This document shows, piece after piece, positions 25,601-40,600 of a DNA stretch of 64,000 nucleotides (its first letter is position 1; each line of letters begins with the position of its first letter). Below the pieces are notes generated by a model, which ran no database searches, was not told the DNA's origin, and was given only the letters and a program-made list of their open reading frames with translations. Origin of the DNA: Siphonodentalium dalli (lineage: Eukaryota > Mollusca > Scaphopoda > Gadilida > Siphonodentaliidae); contig CP136066.1 in NCBI GenBank assembly GCA_032622095.1, positions 64,264,609 to 64,328,608 on the forward strand, written 5' to 3'. Position numbers and translations under genes: made by a program.

Positions 25601-28600
25601 CTGTCATCGTATTTCATCGCATTCTGTTGACCCTGGGTATCAGTGTCTTTTGTATGTTTTTTCATCCCATTCTGTTCATCTGGGTGTTCTCTGTCTTTTT
25701 GGAGATTATATTTCATGCCATTCCATTCACCCATATGTTGGTTCGTGTCCTCTTTTAGTACATTCTGTCGCAGACGTAATGTGTCCGGTGTTGCGGCTTT
25801 TAAATCCACCAGTAGGTAACCGTACGGTTCACTCGTGTGTCCGCAGCCATTCTGATAAATTAATTAAATGCAATGACTCTCGATGGCGAAATCATTTGTG
25901 TTTGTTTATCGCCGACTGTTCCGTCCCGAATTGAGATGTAAATATTTACAATTTAGCGTACTTCAGACGATGTTTTCTATGGAATGGTATGGTCGATTTA
26001 TTTGAAATTTGCGGCGATGTTAGTAGAATGCTATATTCCACAGGTTGACATAACGCCTTGGTACCAACTTATCAGTTTCACGCACCCGAACATAAGTCCT
26101 AGATATGTCTTTAAAACCATTTGTTTTGTTTTTACATAATTATAACATATATATAATATTGTGAGCTCAAACAGGTGTTAAACAGTATTACACATTGGTT
26201 ATAAAGGATAATGATTTCCCCTTTCAATTTGATAGTTGGTATAAGATATTCACATTTTAAATACATATGAATACATGGCAAAAACATACTGCATGGTTGT
26301 CAAATAAAAAATATTCAACCTATATTATTATAGTTACACTCACACATGCATTCGCGTTGTGGAACATGCATGCAACGTCCTGCATTCATGTCCCACAACG
26401 CGAATGCATGTGTGTGTAAATATTTATGTGTAGACGCAACTTGCGGTCATACAACTCAATAAATATATTTCCACATTCCCTGTATATCTCATAATCACTT
26501 AAGTATACATGTTAAACACACTGTGAAGGAATTTCCAAAATCATGGTGTAAAAAATCAACTTACTATTACTTTTTTGACTTCCGGTATGGCGTGCGAATA
26601 AGGAAGAAGCAAAAAGTCATGCTCTCGAGTTACGCTAAATTTCATATCGCGAAAATCGGAAATATGAATACAAGATCTGATAAAAAATCCTGATTTAAAA
26701 TCAAAATCAAAAGAAGTCAAAGATGATAAAAAGTATCAATGCAGCAGTTTTGAAGACATTGCCAAATGTTTGCAACAATTACAGACACACGTAGATACAA
26801 AATTTGATGTTTTGACCAACGAATTACACGTGTTAGAAAAAGTTGCCGACATCGAAACAGAAATAATACCAAAATTGGACACGAGAATCACGCAACTTGA
26901 GGACTTTCAAGAAAGTCAAGAGTCATTCCCTAGTAGTTGCCAATGTGAGTCAGTTCTTCAAGAAATAAAAGAAAAAATCGCCGAGCTCGAAGAAAAACAA
27001 GAACAAACAACACTTTCTCAAACCAAAATCGACTTATGGGGGAGAAAATGGAACCTCTTGGTGAAAGGAGTAAAGGGCGGTCAACGGGAAACCCCAGAGA
27101 AGACCCTAACGATAACTTTAGACTCATTCAACCGAATTCTCGGACTCCCGAAAGCAGTCACAAAAGCTATGTCATTCGCTGCTTGTCATCGGCTGCCAAC
27201 AGGCAAACCAGGAACACCAGACATAATTGTGCGCTTCGTAAACCTAAACGATCGTGACAAAGTGTTAGAAGAAGCGAAAAAACTTGCAGCGGGAGCCGGG
27301 TATGGAATATCGACCGACTTGCCTCCGTCTCTCTCGAAACTCAGGGGGGCGCTACTGAAACAACGTGCTGAGAAGGACCCAGAGGAGCGAAAAAAGTACA
27401 AGCTAGTGTACTTACGACAGGAGCCTTTTCTCAAACTGGAAGTAAAAAGATCAAAGTGACTCTGCCGATTAGAGCAAAAACAATGAAAAAAAAAACAATG
27501 GAAAAAAAAACTTCAGTTCGTTCGTAGTACTTCGTACAATTTGACTATAGTTTTTCTTTTCACAAAGAACCTGTTTTGTTGATAAAATGTTTATAGTATG
27601 TTGATTTAATTAATATTTAGTATATTATTAAGTCTATTTAGAGTCAAAATATTTTTTATACTATGAATTCGAGAGGAAACTGTTTGTTTTTTCAATAATA
27701 GTATAATTCTGTTACTATGCGATGAAAAAGTATTTCAAATTAGCATTATATTTATCGTTAGTCGTTTTGTAGATCAAATCAAAAGTGAATGGCATCTACT
27801 GACTTCAACCTATATTATATTTCTGTTATTATGTGTTGAAAAAACAGTTTTTAAAATAGCTTATTGCTTACCGTTATTAGCTAGTAGATCAAACATAGGT
27901 GAAAGGAAAACATGAATGTTTGAAAATATCTTAATATATAAAAAAACATATTATAGCGTAACTTAACACGTTATTAATATATTTTAAACACTATCGTAGA
28001 GCGTGAAAAGTCACCACCGGGCGAAAAATCAAATATGATTAAACAAAAACATACAGTTATTACACTGTATAAATATTTGCATTATGCTGTGGGGGGGGGG
28101 GGGGGTGGGAAAATAAAAATACTGAAAACAATTTTGCAACTATTTTTAAAACAAAGCACAATCAAGAAAAATAAAAACAAAGAATGGTAGTCAATATAGG
28201 TATGGTGAACTGTAGAGGTTTGGCATCTGATTACATAAAAAGAAAAGATTTTTTTTATATATTTAGAAATAAATATGATATAAGTATCTTCGTTGACACA
28301 CATTCCACACCGCAAACTGAAATAAATTGGAAGCATGAATGGGGTAATGAAATGGTTTTTTCATCCTATAATAGCAGCAGCAGGGGGGTGGCCATTGGTT
28401 TTAAAAACTCCTTCGAATTCAAAATCCACAGCCAACAGACAGACATGGGAGGAAATTATATTATTTTAGACATTACTTTTCAAAGTCAAAGATTGACCTT
28501 AATAGCACTTTATGGCCCAAATAAAGAGGACACAGCTTTCTTTGAAAATATTAAAACAAAGGTTATAGAAATTGGAAACCTGTCAACACTCTGGTAGGTG

Positions 28601-31600
28601 ATTGGAATGTTGTACAAAATTACGAAATAGATACATATAACTACAGTCGACAAAATAACCCAAAATACAAGGAAACAATAACAAATATAATGTCAGAATT
28701 TGAATTAATCGATATATGGAGAAAATTTTACCCAAACAAAACTAGATATACTTGGTACGGACCAAAAAAGAAATGCAGCCGACTAGACTATTTCCTAATA
28801 AGTAAAGATTTGGAACCCTTTGTAGAAAACCCAAATATATGTACAAAATATAAATCAGACCATGCTCCTATAAACCTAGGGCTAAAATTTAATGAAAAAC
28901 AAAGAGGAAAAGGAACTTGGAAATTAAATAATTCACTTATAAATGATACAGTATATGTAGAACAAATAAAAGCAACTATCATAAAAACATTTGACCAATA
29001 TACAGAAATAAAACAAAATTCAATTAACTATACAATTGATGACCAAATGTTATGGGAAATGATCAAATTAGAAATTAGGGGAAAAACAATTGCCTACTCA
29101 ACAAATAAAAAGAAGATTCAGATTGATAAACAAAAACAATTAGAGGTGGAAATGCTGGAAAATCACAAGAAATTTGATGAGACAAAACAAGAAATATACA
29201 AAGAGAAAATAGAACAATTAGAAACTGAACTTACTCTCATAAGACTTAACCTAGTCAAAGGCTTAGTAACCAGAGCAAAAGCACAATGGTATGCAGAGGG
29301 AGAGAAAAACACAAAATATTTCTCATATTTAGAAAAAAGAAACTATTGTGAAAAACTTATACCAAAAGTGATTAGAGAGGATAACACCATAGCGACCAAT
29401 ATAAAAGATATAATAGAAGAACAAAAAAGTTTGATAAATCTTTATATAAAAATAACGAAGAAATACAAGACGAAAGTAAATATGAAAAATTTCTAAATAA
29501 AAATAACCCCTTTTTAGAAACAAAAACTGAAACGCATAGCTGCGAAGGTCTAGTGAGTGATCACGAACTACTTACAACTCTAAAATCAATGAAAAACAAT
29601 AAATCACCATGTGTTGACGGGTATACAGCCGAATTTTATAAATTTTTCTGGAAAGACATTTCACCATTTGTACTAAACTCCATAAATGATGCATATAGAA
29701 AAGGTTCAATGTCTGTGACACAACGACAAGGTATGATAACCTGTTTGCCAAAACCAGGCAAAGACAAATCACGTATAAAAAATCTGAGGCCAATCACACT
29801 TTTAAATGTAGATTATAAACTAGCAGCCTCTGTCATTGCGAAAAGAATAAAATCAAAAATCAATTCAATGATTAGTGATACACAAAAAGGCTTTACTAAA
29901 GGTCGCTTTATTGGGGAATGTACAAGACTGACATATGACTTAATCACGGAATATGAAAAACAAAACGTCCCTGGACTGATGCTGCTGTTGGATTATGAGA
30001 AGGCATTTGATTCGATTAATTGGAATTTTATTCAGAAAACATTAACATTTTTTGGTTCTGGTGAGTCCATGTGCAACTGGGTGAAAACTCTATACAATGA
30101 TGCAAATAGTGTAATAACTAACAATGGACACCTATCACAATCATTTAATATAGAAAGGGGAGTAAGACAAGGTGACCCATTATCACCATATCTATTTATT
30201 TTATGTTTAGAACCCTTCTCTGCTGTATTAAAGTTAGAAAATGACATAACAGGAGTAAAAATAAAAAACAGAGAATATAAAATAAGTCAATATGCAGATG
30301 AATCTGTAATATGGCTAGACGGTAGTCAATCCTCTCTCGATGGAATCATTAACTTGATCAATGCTTTCCAAAAGGTATCTGGATTAAAAGCCAATTTTGA
30401 CAAAACAGAAGCGGTGTGGATTGGAACACGAAGAGGTTATACACAAACATTAAAAAAAAAAAAATTAAATTGGAATTTAAAGGGAAAATTTAAAACATTG
30501 GGTATAATATTCAATTTAGAAGACCCCCTTTTAATACAAGAATCAAAAAAAGAAAGTATGAACAATATATTAAAGCATTGGGCATTGAGGACACTGTCTC
30601 ACATTGGTAAATTAACGGTCATTAAAACCCTACTATTTCCACTCATTGTTCAAATCATGACGGTACTTCCAGAACAACAAAATAATATTTTGAAGGAAAT
30701 GCAAGGCTTGTTGTTTCAATTCTTTTGGAATGGAAAAAAAGACAGAATAAAGAGAGATACTCTGGTTCAAAATACTCAAAATGGTGGTCTTAAAATTGCA
30801 GATCTTACATGTTTCTCAAAATCACTAAAAGTTACATGGCTTAAAAAAGTACTAGACCCGCTTAATTTTTCAGAATGGAAACTAATTTTAATAGAGAATA
30901 TGGAAACATTTGGAGGAACAGCAATGCTTAACCTAAATAAAAACAGCCTAATACAGATAACTAAAAAAATCAACCCTTTTTGGAAAGAAGTATTTACAGC
31001 GTATGCTCAACTAAATACAGAACCATCAAATGATGATGATTTTAAGTCCCAACCCCTCTTCCATAACCTACACTTGAAAATCGACCAAAAGCCAATCTAT
31101 TATAGGACATGGATAAATAAACAAGTCCTTTTCATTAATGATATATTAAGGGAAGATAATACATTCATGAATACAGAAGAAATATTTTTAAAATATGGAT
31201 TAAAAGTAAATTATCTAATTTTTACAAGGAATAATATCTGCCATACCACTAAAATGGAGAAAAGAAATAAAAGACTCATCGAGTAAATTAGAATTAATAA
31301 GAAAAACTAAGATCCAACAAAATATAAAAAAGGAGATAAGTTAAACCAATACATATACTGGAAATTTGTCGAAACCTTAATACCAAATAAACCATGTGTC
31401 CAATTTGGATGGCAAAGAAAGTTAGAAAATATGCAGATAGACTGGGAAAACATATATACTAGATGTTTTAAAATAACCAAATGCACGAAACTATAAGCCT
31501 TCCAATTTCAAATAAATCATAATAAATTAGTCACAAATACTTTCCTAGAAAAATATAAGATAAAAACAAGTAATAAATGCTCTTTCTGTGAAATAGAAAC

Positions 31601-34600
31601 TGAAAGTATTGAACAGCTTTTAGCAAAATGCTGCAAAATACAGCCTTTATGGCAATATATCACAAATATGTTAAATGTTGCTTTCAACTAACAATCAACA
31701 TTGTCAACATATGAAATCATTTTTGGAATTGAAGCAAAGGACAATTATTTAGCAATTAACAATCTAATCCTGTTGACAAAGCGTTATATTTATATAACAA
31801 GATGTAAACAAAATAACTTAACAATAAAATAACTTGTAAGTTACCTTACTCGGGAATATATGCTAGAAAAGCAATCAATAAAATGGAACAAAAGTTCAGA
31901 AAAAACAGTTGAATTGAAGTGGAACAGTGTCCTCAACCTCATTAATACTTTTCGCAATATAACTACCATAATCATAATATAATCTTTAAAAAAAAAACAG
32001 TTCACAAAAAAAAACAAACCTTATATTTAAACATATAAAATGGTCACATTAATAAAAACAATACATATAGGCCTATACCTGAAATATTAAACATGAAAGG
32101 ACTAAGATCACTTAATGACAAGTTTCATTCAATAAAAACTATCACTGGCTTTGTGCTTAGCTCATGTAAAAATATAGTTGAAACAGACATGCATCATGTA
32201 CATGGTTTTTCCTTACAGATATTGTTGTATGTAAAATTTATGTCTTTTCAAATGTTGATATTATGTGAAATTGTATCAAAAAGATGAATAAATTAAAAAA
32301 AAAATACTATTACTTTTTTTTTATAAAAAATGCCATTTTGGGGCTTTTTTGTCAATTTTTAAAGCTTTTTGTGTATAAACAGTAAAAACAATGTGCATTT
32401 AATTTGTAAAATCATTTGAACTTTCACCCTAAACACTTTAGTGTTGCAGTGATAGCCTTATAATTGATGTGTCAACGATTGTCTGAATTTCGCTCATTTT
32501 TTTCTGGAAACTGGGGTAGGGGAAACCATATTGACAATATTTTTGACTATCATCAGCTCACACAAACCTTATTCTTTCATAGAGAGTTTGCTGCTTCCTG
32601 TTTGATGTTCATTTTTAGAGCTACGATACTTTTTGTTGCAACTCGATGGCGAATCATTATTTCGCGGTTCTATTATAACATATCCATAAAGTTCTAAATA
32701 AACCTCCACTAAAGTACTAAACTTTTTATTATGCAAGAATAAGCTACACATACTGGATTAAAACAACCCGTTGTCTTCAATGACTAGAATGTAGTGACAA
32801 GATAATAGCAATTGTGATTTCACCTACCCCATTATCAACGTTCAAATTTGGAGTCAGTTTATTGAAAAATATGTGAAATCCAGTGACAGTTGATTGGCAT
32901 AACCAATGTAAGCCTATTTTCCCAACACTTAGTGTTTTTTGAGGAACTTTCAAATGATTTCACACATTAAACACTAATTGTATTCATTGTTGTTTACCAT
33001 TTGTGCACAAAAAAACAAATACACCACAAAACAGTCCAAAATTGCATTTTTGGGGAAAAAAGTTGTATACTAAGGATTCATAGGGCCATAAGTTGATTTT
33101 GACACATATGTGTTTAGCAATTATTCCAGCACAGTGTATTTAACCTAGTATACGTAAGAGGTTAGGAAAGATACTAATACAACCACAAGATATCTCTTCA
33201 TTTTTCTCTAGTTTTTTAAAATACTAGACCAACATAATTTCGCTAATTCTCAGAAATTGAGACTCCGAAATTAGACAAATCCCAATTTTGGAGGCACATA
33301 ACTCGAAAAATACTCAACGTATCTGGAAAATGTTTTCTGCTTCGTAATCAAAATTGTGTACTTACTCAAAACAATGGATCTATAAATGGAAGTACTAGTG
33401 AAATGGAGTTTTTATAAACATCTTTCAAAAGCCATAAATTGAGTATTTTAGCAAATTTTGACAAATATATTTGACATAATTTATCAGTTTCGCCTTTCTT
33501 TATCCTTGTGAATTATAAACAAATCTCATAGGTTTATTGAGTTTAAAGAATTGAATTGACTGTGGATCTTTAAAGGCACGGATAGCCTTGGTTGTATGTT
33601 ATAATTCAGAAATAAAAGTTACCGAATTATCAAAAATTCCTCAATAATATACTGACGATATTATGCATAAGATATTATCCACAAAACACACTTCTGCGAT
33701 CCGAGCGTTTGTTTACATGCAGCAAATACTGCTTGTATGTGCGATAAGCAAAACACTCAACACCGTGGTGATTATTTTGGGAGATTGATTAAATGTGACC
33801 CAATTCAAAACCAAAATATTGAGTGGCGATAATTAGCCAGAGCTATAATTAACGGTATGTTGTAAACAACATGGTACAGATTTAATAACAGTTCAAGAGT
33901 TGGGATCTCCCCCGCGGTATTGAGTGTTTTGCTTAGCATACACTCTTTACGCACTTTACTGAAACATAACATAGTTTTTGTTTACTACCACTGCGTGACA
34001 ATACCATGTTCTTATGCGATATTTATAAATGGCATAACAACAAAAGCTGTCTACATTTTATTATTCTTTCTGTTTTAACGTGATTTTAACGGATGTGACT
34101 ATATTAACAGCAATGCCCACCGCCAACACTTACCGTATCTTTAAATGTATTCATATTCTATCATTGCAGACATCGTATGTGCAGCCGGTGAAAGATTTGC
34201 TTTGGACCCACTAAATTGTGCCAAGTGGTATTGTTGTTTCGCTGATGGAAGTTACGCTACATACACATGCTCGCCTGGTCTGTTTTTTAACTTGGTTACC
34301 TCAGGATGCGACTGGCCCCATAACGTGAATTGCACCCCTGTTACTACTCCTGAACCAACCACCACTACCACTACCACCACCACCACCACCCCCACCACCA
34401 CATCGGGTAAGTCTTAACCCTTTCACGACCCATAGATAGCCCCACATAGACTGCGGCAGACGACACTCCGTAGTGGATGCTTCCATCTGTGTGAGGCTCC
34501 CTGACTTAAAAGGTCATGGTAATAGTGTTAGGCAAATGTATTCTCTTATATATATAAGATTCGCATATGTTAGAAAATGCATTGGCACAGGGTTTTCGAA

Positions 34601-37600
34601 AAAAGTCAGGTCGAGCCAAGAAAGGGTTAAACGGACATAAAGGAGTGTACATGCAGCATTATTTTCTTGAAAGGCCAAACATATTCCATAATATATACCA
34701 TTTGAAAGAGGAAGCTCCAAAACATTGTATTATCAACTTATCGGGCCAAATAAACTGTGAACATGTTGTTTTTGTCACGGTACCGACGTGTGTGGTCTGT
34801 TCTTAATTTCGATATGGTCTGTACTGTCAGTTTAGTATTCTCAATGGAAGGGGAATAACTCTATCTCTTAGTTGTGATTTATGATTCATTCCAGGATAAA
34901 CAACGGGGGAAGTCTTGGGGTGAATCTGAGAATCTCTATCACTTGGTGGATACTCCTAGGCCACAGTGAGCTGTTTCGTTTTCTGGTGGAATTTATATAT
35001 AGTTTGGTTCCTCCTCCAAATGATATATAATACGGAATACGTTGTGTATAACATCATCTGGGCATTCAAACATTAAGTGATCCCTTAATACCTTTACCCA
35101 ACAGAACGGCCGCGTGCCAATGCATTCTCTTATATATGCGAGTCGACCACAGGTCGCCTCGCATATATAAGAGAATGCATTGGCTCAACACATATTAAAA
35201 ATGATAAAATTGTCAAAGAATGTAGAAAAATATTATAAAAAATGTTAAAAAATGTAAGAAAAAATTATAAAGTTGTTAAAGAATGTAAGAAAAAATGGTA
35301 AAACGTGTTAAAAAATATTTTTTTTAGGCCAATGCATTCTCTTATATATGCGAGGCGACCTATGGTCGACTCGCATATATAAGAGAATGCATTGGCACAG
35401 GGCATAACTGTAACCATCACAATGTGGTCAATGAACCTGTTCCAATGATATCCATATGTGTATGGTGTTATTGAGACAGACCGAAGATATTTTAGGCTGT
35501 TGAAGCTTTATTTGGGCGTTTTTGGCCGGTTTGTTGGGTAAAGGGTTAATACCAGTTGGTCCGCTAAACTTACATGGACGTGCCGACATAGGCGTTTCTA
35601 ATTTTATTGGTACAAATTTCATGAGTTGAAGATTTCCTGCCTTATACAACTAATTGTTTGCACCACTTATGGGCCATTCTCCAGAAAAGTGCAAAATATG
35701 ACTGACCATACACGCCAAAAAACAAACTCTTACAGATCGCGCTAAAATTTATTTTACCAGAAAGCGGAGTATCCACAGGATCTCGGAACATAACTGGGGC
35801 AATTTGTTTGGTCATATTTATATGCGAACTGGGAACCTGAACTGCATCAAAATAAATTCCACGTCAATGAGAAACAATATACGTTACCAACGAACTATAT
35901 ATTAGTCTCGTGCAGTTATCGGAAAAAACTGAACTATCTGATAGTCCACTCATAAGTTGTCTCTGTTACTGGCGTGTCATTAACACATATTTGATAGATA
36001 TACAGTAGTCCATAAATCATGGAATTTAGTCAGTATATGGCCTGGAAACCTCCATTAGGAGCCACATATGGTTTCAGTAGATGATATATCCTGAATAATC
36101 CGCTCTCATAAAGTGAAAATTCTTATACGACAAACGCATTCAACAAGCGAATCTTCATGTATGGCCGCACTATTTCAATTCTTAAATTCGAAATTTTCTT
36201 GTCATGATTCAAACTGCTTCGCTCACATATTATCAACACATAGACATGCATGGAAGGTAGCGTATCTTGAAGGGTCCTGCGAATATTCAATATTCGATTA
36301 GAGATTCGATTCGAAAGTAGAATTCGATTCGAATTCGAGTCGAAATTTCCAACTCGAAATTTCGAATATACACTGACGAAAAAGTAGGCTGTTTACGGAC
36401 ATGTATACAACTCGATCTGATCTGTTTCTGTGCTATTTAATTCCCGAAAATTATGAATATATGCACCTCATAATTCATATTGTACATCACGAATGTTCGC
36501 ATGCTATTAACTATTAGTATAGCCAGTAATTAGCCACTATAGGACGACTAAATACGTCTGAATTCTAGCTTAGAACATTGTAGTTAAAAGCTCGGAGATT
36601 GCCGATGGACCGACGATACGCGCAAATTAGTTCGCCCTCCGGGTGTATACTAATGTATAGATTATTGGTATCGCTGGGCCGGGGGGGGGGGGGGGGGGGG
36701 TATTTATAGAAATGGGAATTTTTGGGACGGATTTAAAAGTCAAACTGCGACCCGGAGGCCGAGTCCGGTAAAAGGTGTAGTTGGGAATTCGCGCGTTAAC
36801 CATTAGCGCTCTGCGCGTTATGTGTTTCTATTGATCTTTAACCGGATTTGTTGCATTGTTATTTGAACATCTTTCGTTTATTTTCACGTGACATAAATCG
36901 GAATGCTATCTACTGTTATACTGAACGGGGATTTGACGATTTTATAAACTCTTTAATTCGAACATGAATCCGAGGTGTTTGTTTATATCGATGTTTAACA
37001 TGTTATTTATTATCGTTTAGTGAACTTTTTAATCTAGTTATTCGCGACAAATATCGGCTTGTTATATTCTAAATGATTGGGATGGTTACGAGATAGTTAT
37101 AATACAACAGTTACTAGTGGCCAGTCCAGACGGTTGCACCGGGAATGGATATGGAACAACTTGTACCCACCCACCACCCCATCCCGCCACCCATAGTATC
37201 TTATGCGCCGCAGGCGCTCGTATATAGGTAGTACCTATATCTCATAGGTTTATTGAGTTTAAAGAATTGAATTGACTGTGGATCTTTAAAGGCACGGATA
37301 GCCTTGGTTGTATGTTATAATTCAGAAATAAAAGTTACCGAATTATCAAAAATTCCTCAATAATATACTGACGATATTATGCATAAGATATTATCCACAA
37401 AACACACTTCTGCGATCCGAGCGTTTGTTTACATGCAGCAAATACTGCTTGTATGTGCGATAAGCAAAACACTCAACACCGTGGTGATTATTTTGGGAGA
37501 TTGATTAAATGTGACCCAATTCAAAACCAAAATATTGAGTGGCGATAATTAGCCAGAGCTATAATTAACGGTATGTTGTAAACAACATGGTACAGATTTA

Positions 37601-40600
37601 ATAACAGTTCAAGAGTTGGGATCTCCCCCGCGGTATTGAGTGTTTTGCTTAGCATACACTCTTTACGCACTTTACTGAAACATAACATAGTTTTTGTTTA
37701 CTACCACTGCGTGACAATACCATGTTCTTATGCGATATTTATAAATGGCATAACAACAAAAGCTGTCTACATTTTATTATTCTTTCTGTTTTAACGTGAT
37801 TTTAACGGATGTGACTATATTAACAGCAATGCCCACCGCCAACACTTACCGTATCTTTAAATGTATTCATATTCTATCATTGCAGACATCGTATGTGCAG
37901 CCGGTGAAAGATTTGCTTTGGACCCACTAAATTGTGCCAAGTGGTATTGTTGTTTCGCTGATGGAAGTTACGCTACATACACATGCTCGCCTGGTCTGTT
38001 TTTTAACTTGGTTACCTCAGGATGCGACTGGCCCCATAACGTGAATTGCACCCCTGTTACTACTCCTGAACCAACCACCACTACCACTACCACCACCACC
38101 ACCACCCCCACCACCACATCGGGTAAGTCTTAACCCTTTCACGACCCATAGATAGCCCCACATAGACTGCGGCAGACGACACTCCGTAGTGGATGCTTCC
38201 ATCTGTGTGAGGCTCCCTGACTTAAAAGGTCATGGTAATAGTGTTAGGCAAATGTATTCTCTTATATATATAAGATTCGCATATGTTAGAAAATGCATTG
38301 GCACAGGGTTTTCGAAAAAAGTCAGGTCGAGCCAAGAAAGGGTTAAACGGACATAAAGGAGTGTACATGCAGCATTATTTTCTTGAAAGGCCAAACATAT
38401 TCCATAATATATACCATTTGAAAGAGGAAGCTCCAAAACATTGTATTATCAACTTATCGGGCCAAATAAACTGTGAACATGTTGTTTTTGTCACGGTACC
38501 GACGTGTGTGGTCTGTTCTTAATTTCGATATGGTCTGTACTGTCAGTTTAGTATTCTCAATGGAAGGGGAATAACTCTATCTCTTAGTTGTGATTTATGA
38601 TTCATTCCAGGATAAACAACGGGGGAAGTCTTGGGGTGAATCTTAGAATCTCTATCACTTGGTGGATACTCCTAGGCCACAGTGAGCTGTTTCGTTTTCT
38701 GGTGGAATTTATATATAGTTTGGTTCCTCCTCCAAATGATATATAATACGGAATACGTTGTGTATAACATCATCTGGGCATTCAAACATTAAGTGAGCCC
38801 TTAATACCTTTACCCAACAGAACGGCCGCGTGCCAATGCATTCTCTTATATATGCGAGTCGACCACAGGTCGCCTCGCATATATAAGAGAATGCATTGGC
38901 TCAACACATATTAAAAATGATAAAATTGTCAAAGAATGTAGAAAAATATTATAAAAAATGTTAAAAAATGTAAGAAAAAATTATAAAGTTGTTAAAGAAT
39001 GTAAGAAAAAATGGTAAAAAGTGTTAAAAAATATTTTTTTTAGGCCAATGCATTCTCCTATATATGCGAGGCGACCTATGGTCGACTCGCATATATAAGA
39101 GAATGCATTGGCACAGGGCATAACTGTAACCATCACAATGTGGTCAATGAACCTGTTCCAATGATATCCATATGTGTATGGTGTTATTGAGACAGACCGA
39201 AGATATTTTAGGCTGTTGAAGCTTTATTTGGGCGTTTTTGGCCGGTTTGTTGGGTAAAGGGTTAATACCAGTTGGTCCGCTAAACTTACATGGACGTGCC
39301 GACATAGGCGTTTCTAATTTTATTGGTACAAATTTCATGAGTTGAAGATTTCCTGCCTTATACAACTAATTGTTTGCACCACTTATGGGCCATTCTCCAG
39401 AAAAGTGCAAAATATGACTGACCATACACGCCAAAAACAAACTCTTACAGATCGCGCTAAAATTTATTTTACCAGAAAGCGGAGTATCCACAGGATCTCG
39501 GAACATAACTGGGGCAATTTGTTTGGTCATATTTATATGCGAACTGGGAACCTGAACTGCATCAAAATAAATTCCACGTCAATGAGAAACAATATACGTT
39601 ACCAACGAACTATATATTAGTCTCGTGCAGTTATCGAAAAAAACTGAACTATCTGATAGTCCACTCATAAGTTGTCTCTGTTACTGGCGTGTCATTAACA
39701 CATATTTGATAGATATACAGTAGTCCATAAATCATGGAATTTAGTCAGTATATGGCCTGGAAACCTCCATTAGGAGCCACATATGGTTTCAGTAGATGAT
39801 ATATCCTGAATAATCCGCTCTCATAAAGTGAAAATTCTTATACGACAAACGCATTCAACAAGCGAATCTTCATGTATGGCCGCACTATTTCAATTCTTAA
39901 ATTCGAAATTTTCTTGGCATGATTCAAACTGCTTCGCTCACATATTATCAACATATAGACATGCATGGAAGGTAGCGTATCTTGAAGGGTCCTGCGAATA
40001 TTCAATATTCGATTAGAGATTCGATTCGAAAGTAGAATTCGATTCGAATTCGAGTCGAAATTTCCAACTCGAAATTTCGAATATACACTGACGAAAAAGT
40101 AGGCTGTTTACGGACATGTATACAACTCGATCTGATCTGTTTCTGTGCTATTTAATTCACGAAAATTATGAATATATGCACCTCATAATTCATATTGTAC
40201 ATCACGAATGTTCGCATGCTATTAACTATTAGTATAGCCAGTAATTAGCCACTATAGGACGACTAAATACGTCTGAATTCTAGCTTAGAACATTGTAGTT
40301 AAAAGCTCGGAGATTGCCGATGGACCGACGATGCGCGGAAATTAGTTCGCCCTCCGGGTGTATACTAATGTATAGATTATTGGTATCGCTGGGCCGGGGG
40401 GGGGGGGGGGTATTTATAGAAATGGGAATTTTTGGGACGGATTTAAAAGTCAAACTGCGACCCGGAGGCCGAGTCCGGTAAAAGGTGTAGTTGGGAATTC
40501 GCGCGTTAACCATTAGCGCTCTGCGCGTTATGTGTTTCTATTGATCTTTAACCGGATTTGTTGCATTGTTATTTGAACATCTTTCGTTTATTTTCACGTG

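Larger units (their letters stand above)
26562..32319 (+). mobile_element. Full-length L1/Tx1-like LINE with target-site duplication
   Basis: TACTATTACTTTTTT at 26562-26576 is repeated at 32305-32319. The element between them starts GACTTCCGGTATGGCG and ends in a short A tail (32294-32304) after GATGAATAAATT. It carries ORF1 (coiled coil plus nucleic-acid-binding region) and ORF2 (endonuclease, RT, C-terminal Cys motif), in the order of L1-clade elements. It lies sense within intron 3 of the deacetylase gene. Frameshifts and a substituted RT catalytic residue mean this copy is dead. Confidence 0.9.
33525..37240 (+). repeat. Tandem unit 1 (3716 bp) with a CBM14 exon
   Basis: Starts CTCATAGGTTTATTGAGTTT and runs to the identical start of unit 2 at 37241. 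In order it contains: an inverted-repeat MITE (about 33734-33942, GATAAGCAAAACACTCAA/TTGAGTGTTTTGCTTA), exon 4 (34170-34406), a TTAA-bounded small element (34414-34630), a family P MITE (35085-35549), a GATTCGAATTC simple repeat (about 36295-36365), a G20 tract (36681-36700) and the segment shared with 21735-22025 (36793-37085). Confidence 0.95.

Noticed and set aside
25372-25934. Plus-strand frames of 121-128 codons
   Set aside because: Antisense shadows of the 312-aa ORF; hydrophobic composition results from the complementary strand.
34301-34486. Gly-rich reverse-strand frame opposite the CBM14 exons
   Set aside because: It is the antisense of the ACC Thr linker and recurs in each unit for that reason only.
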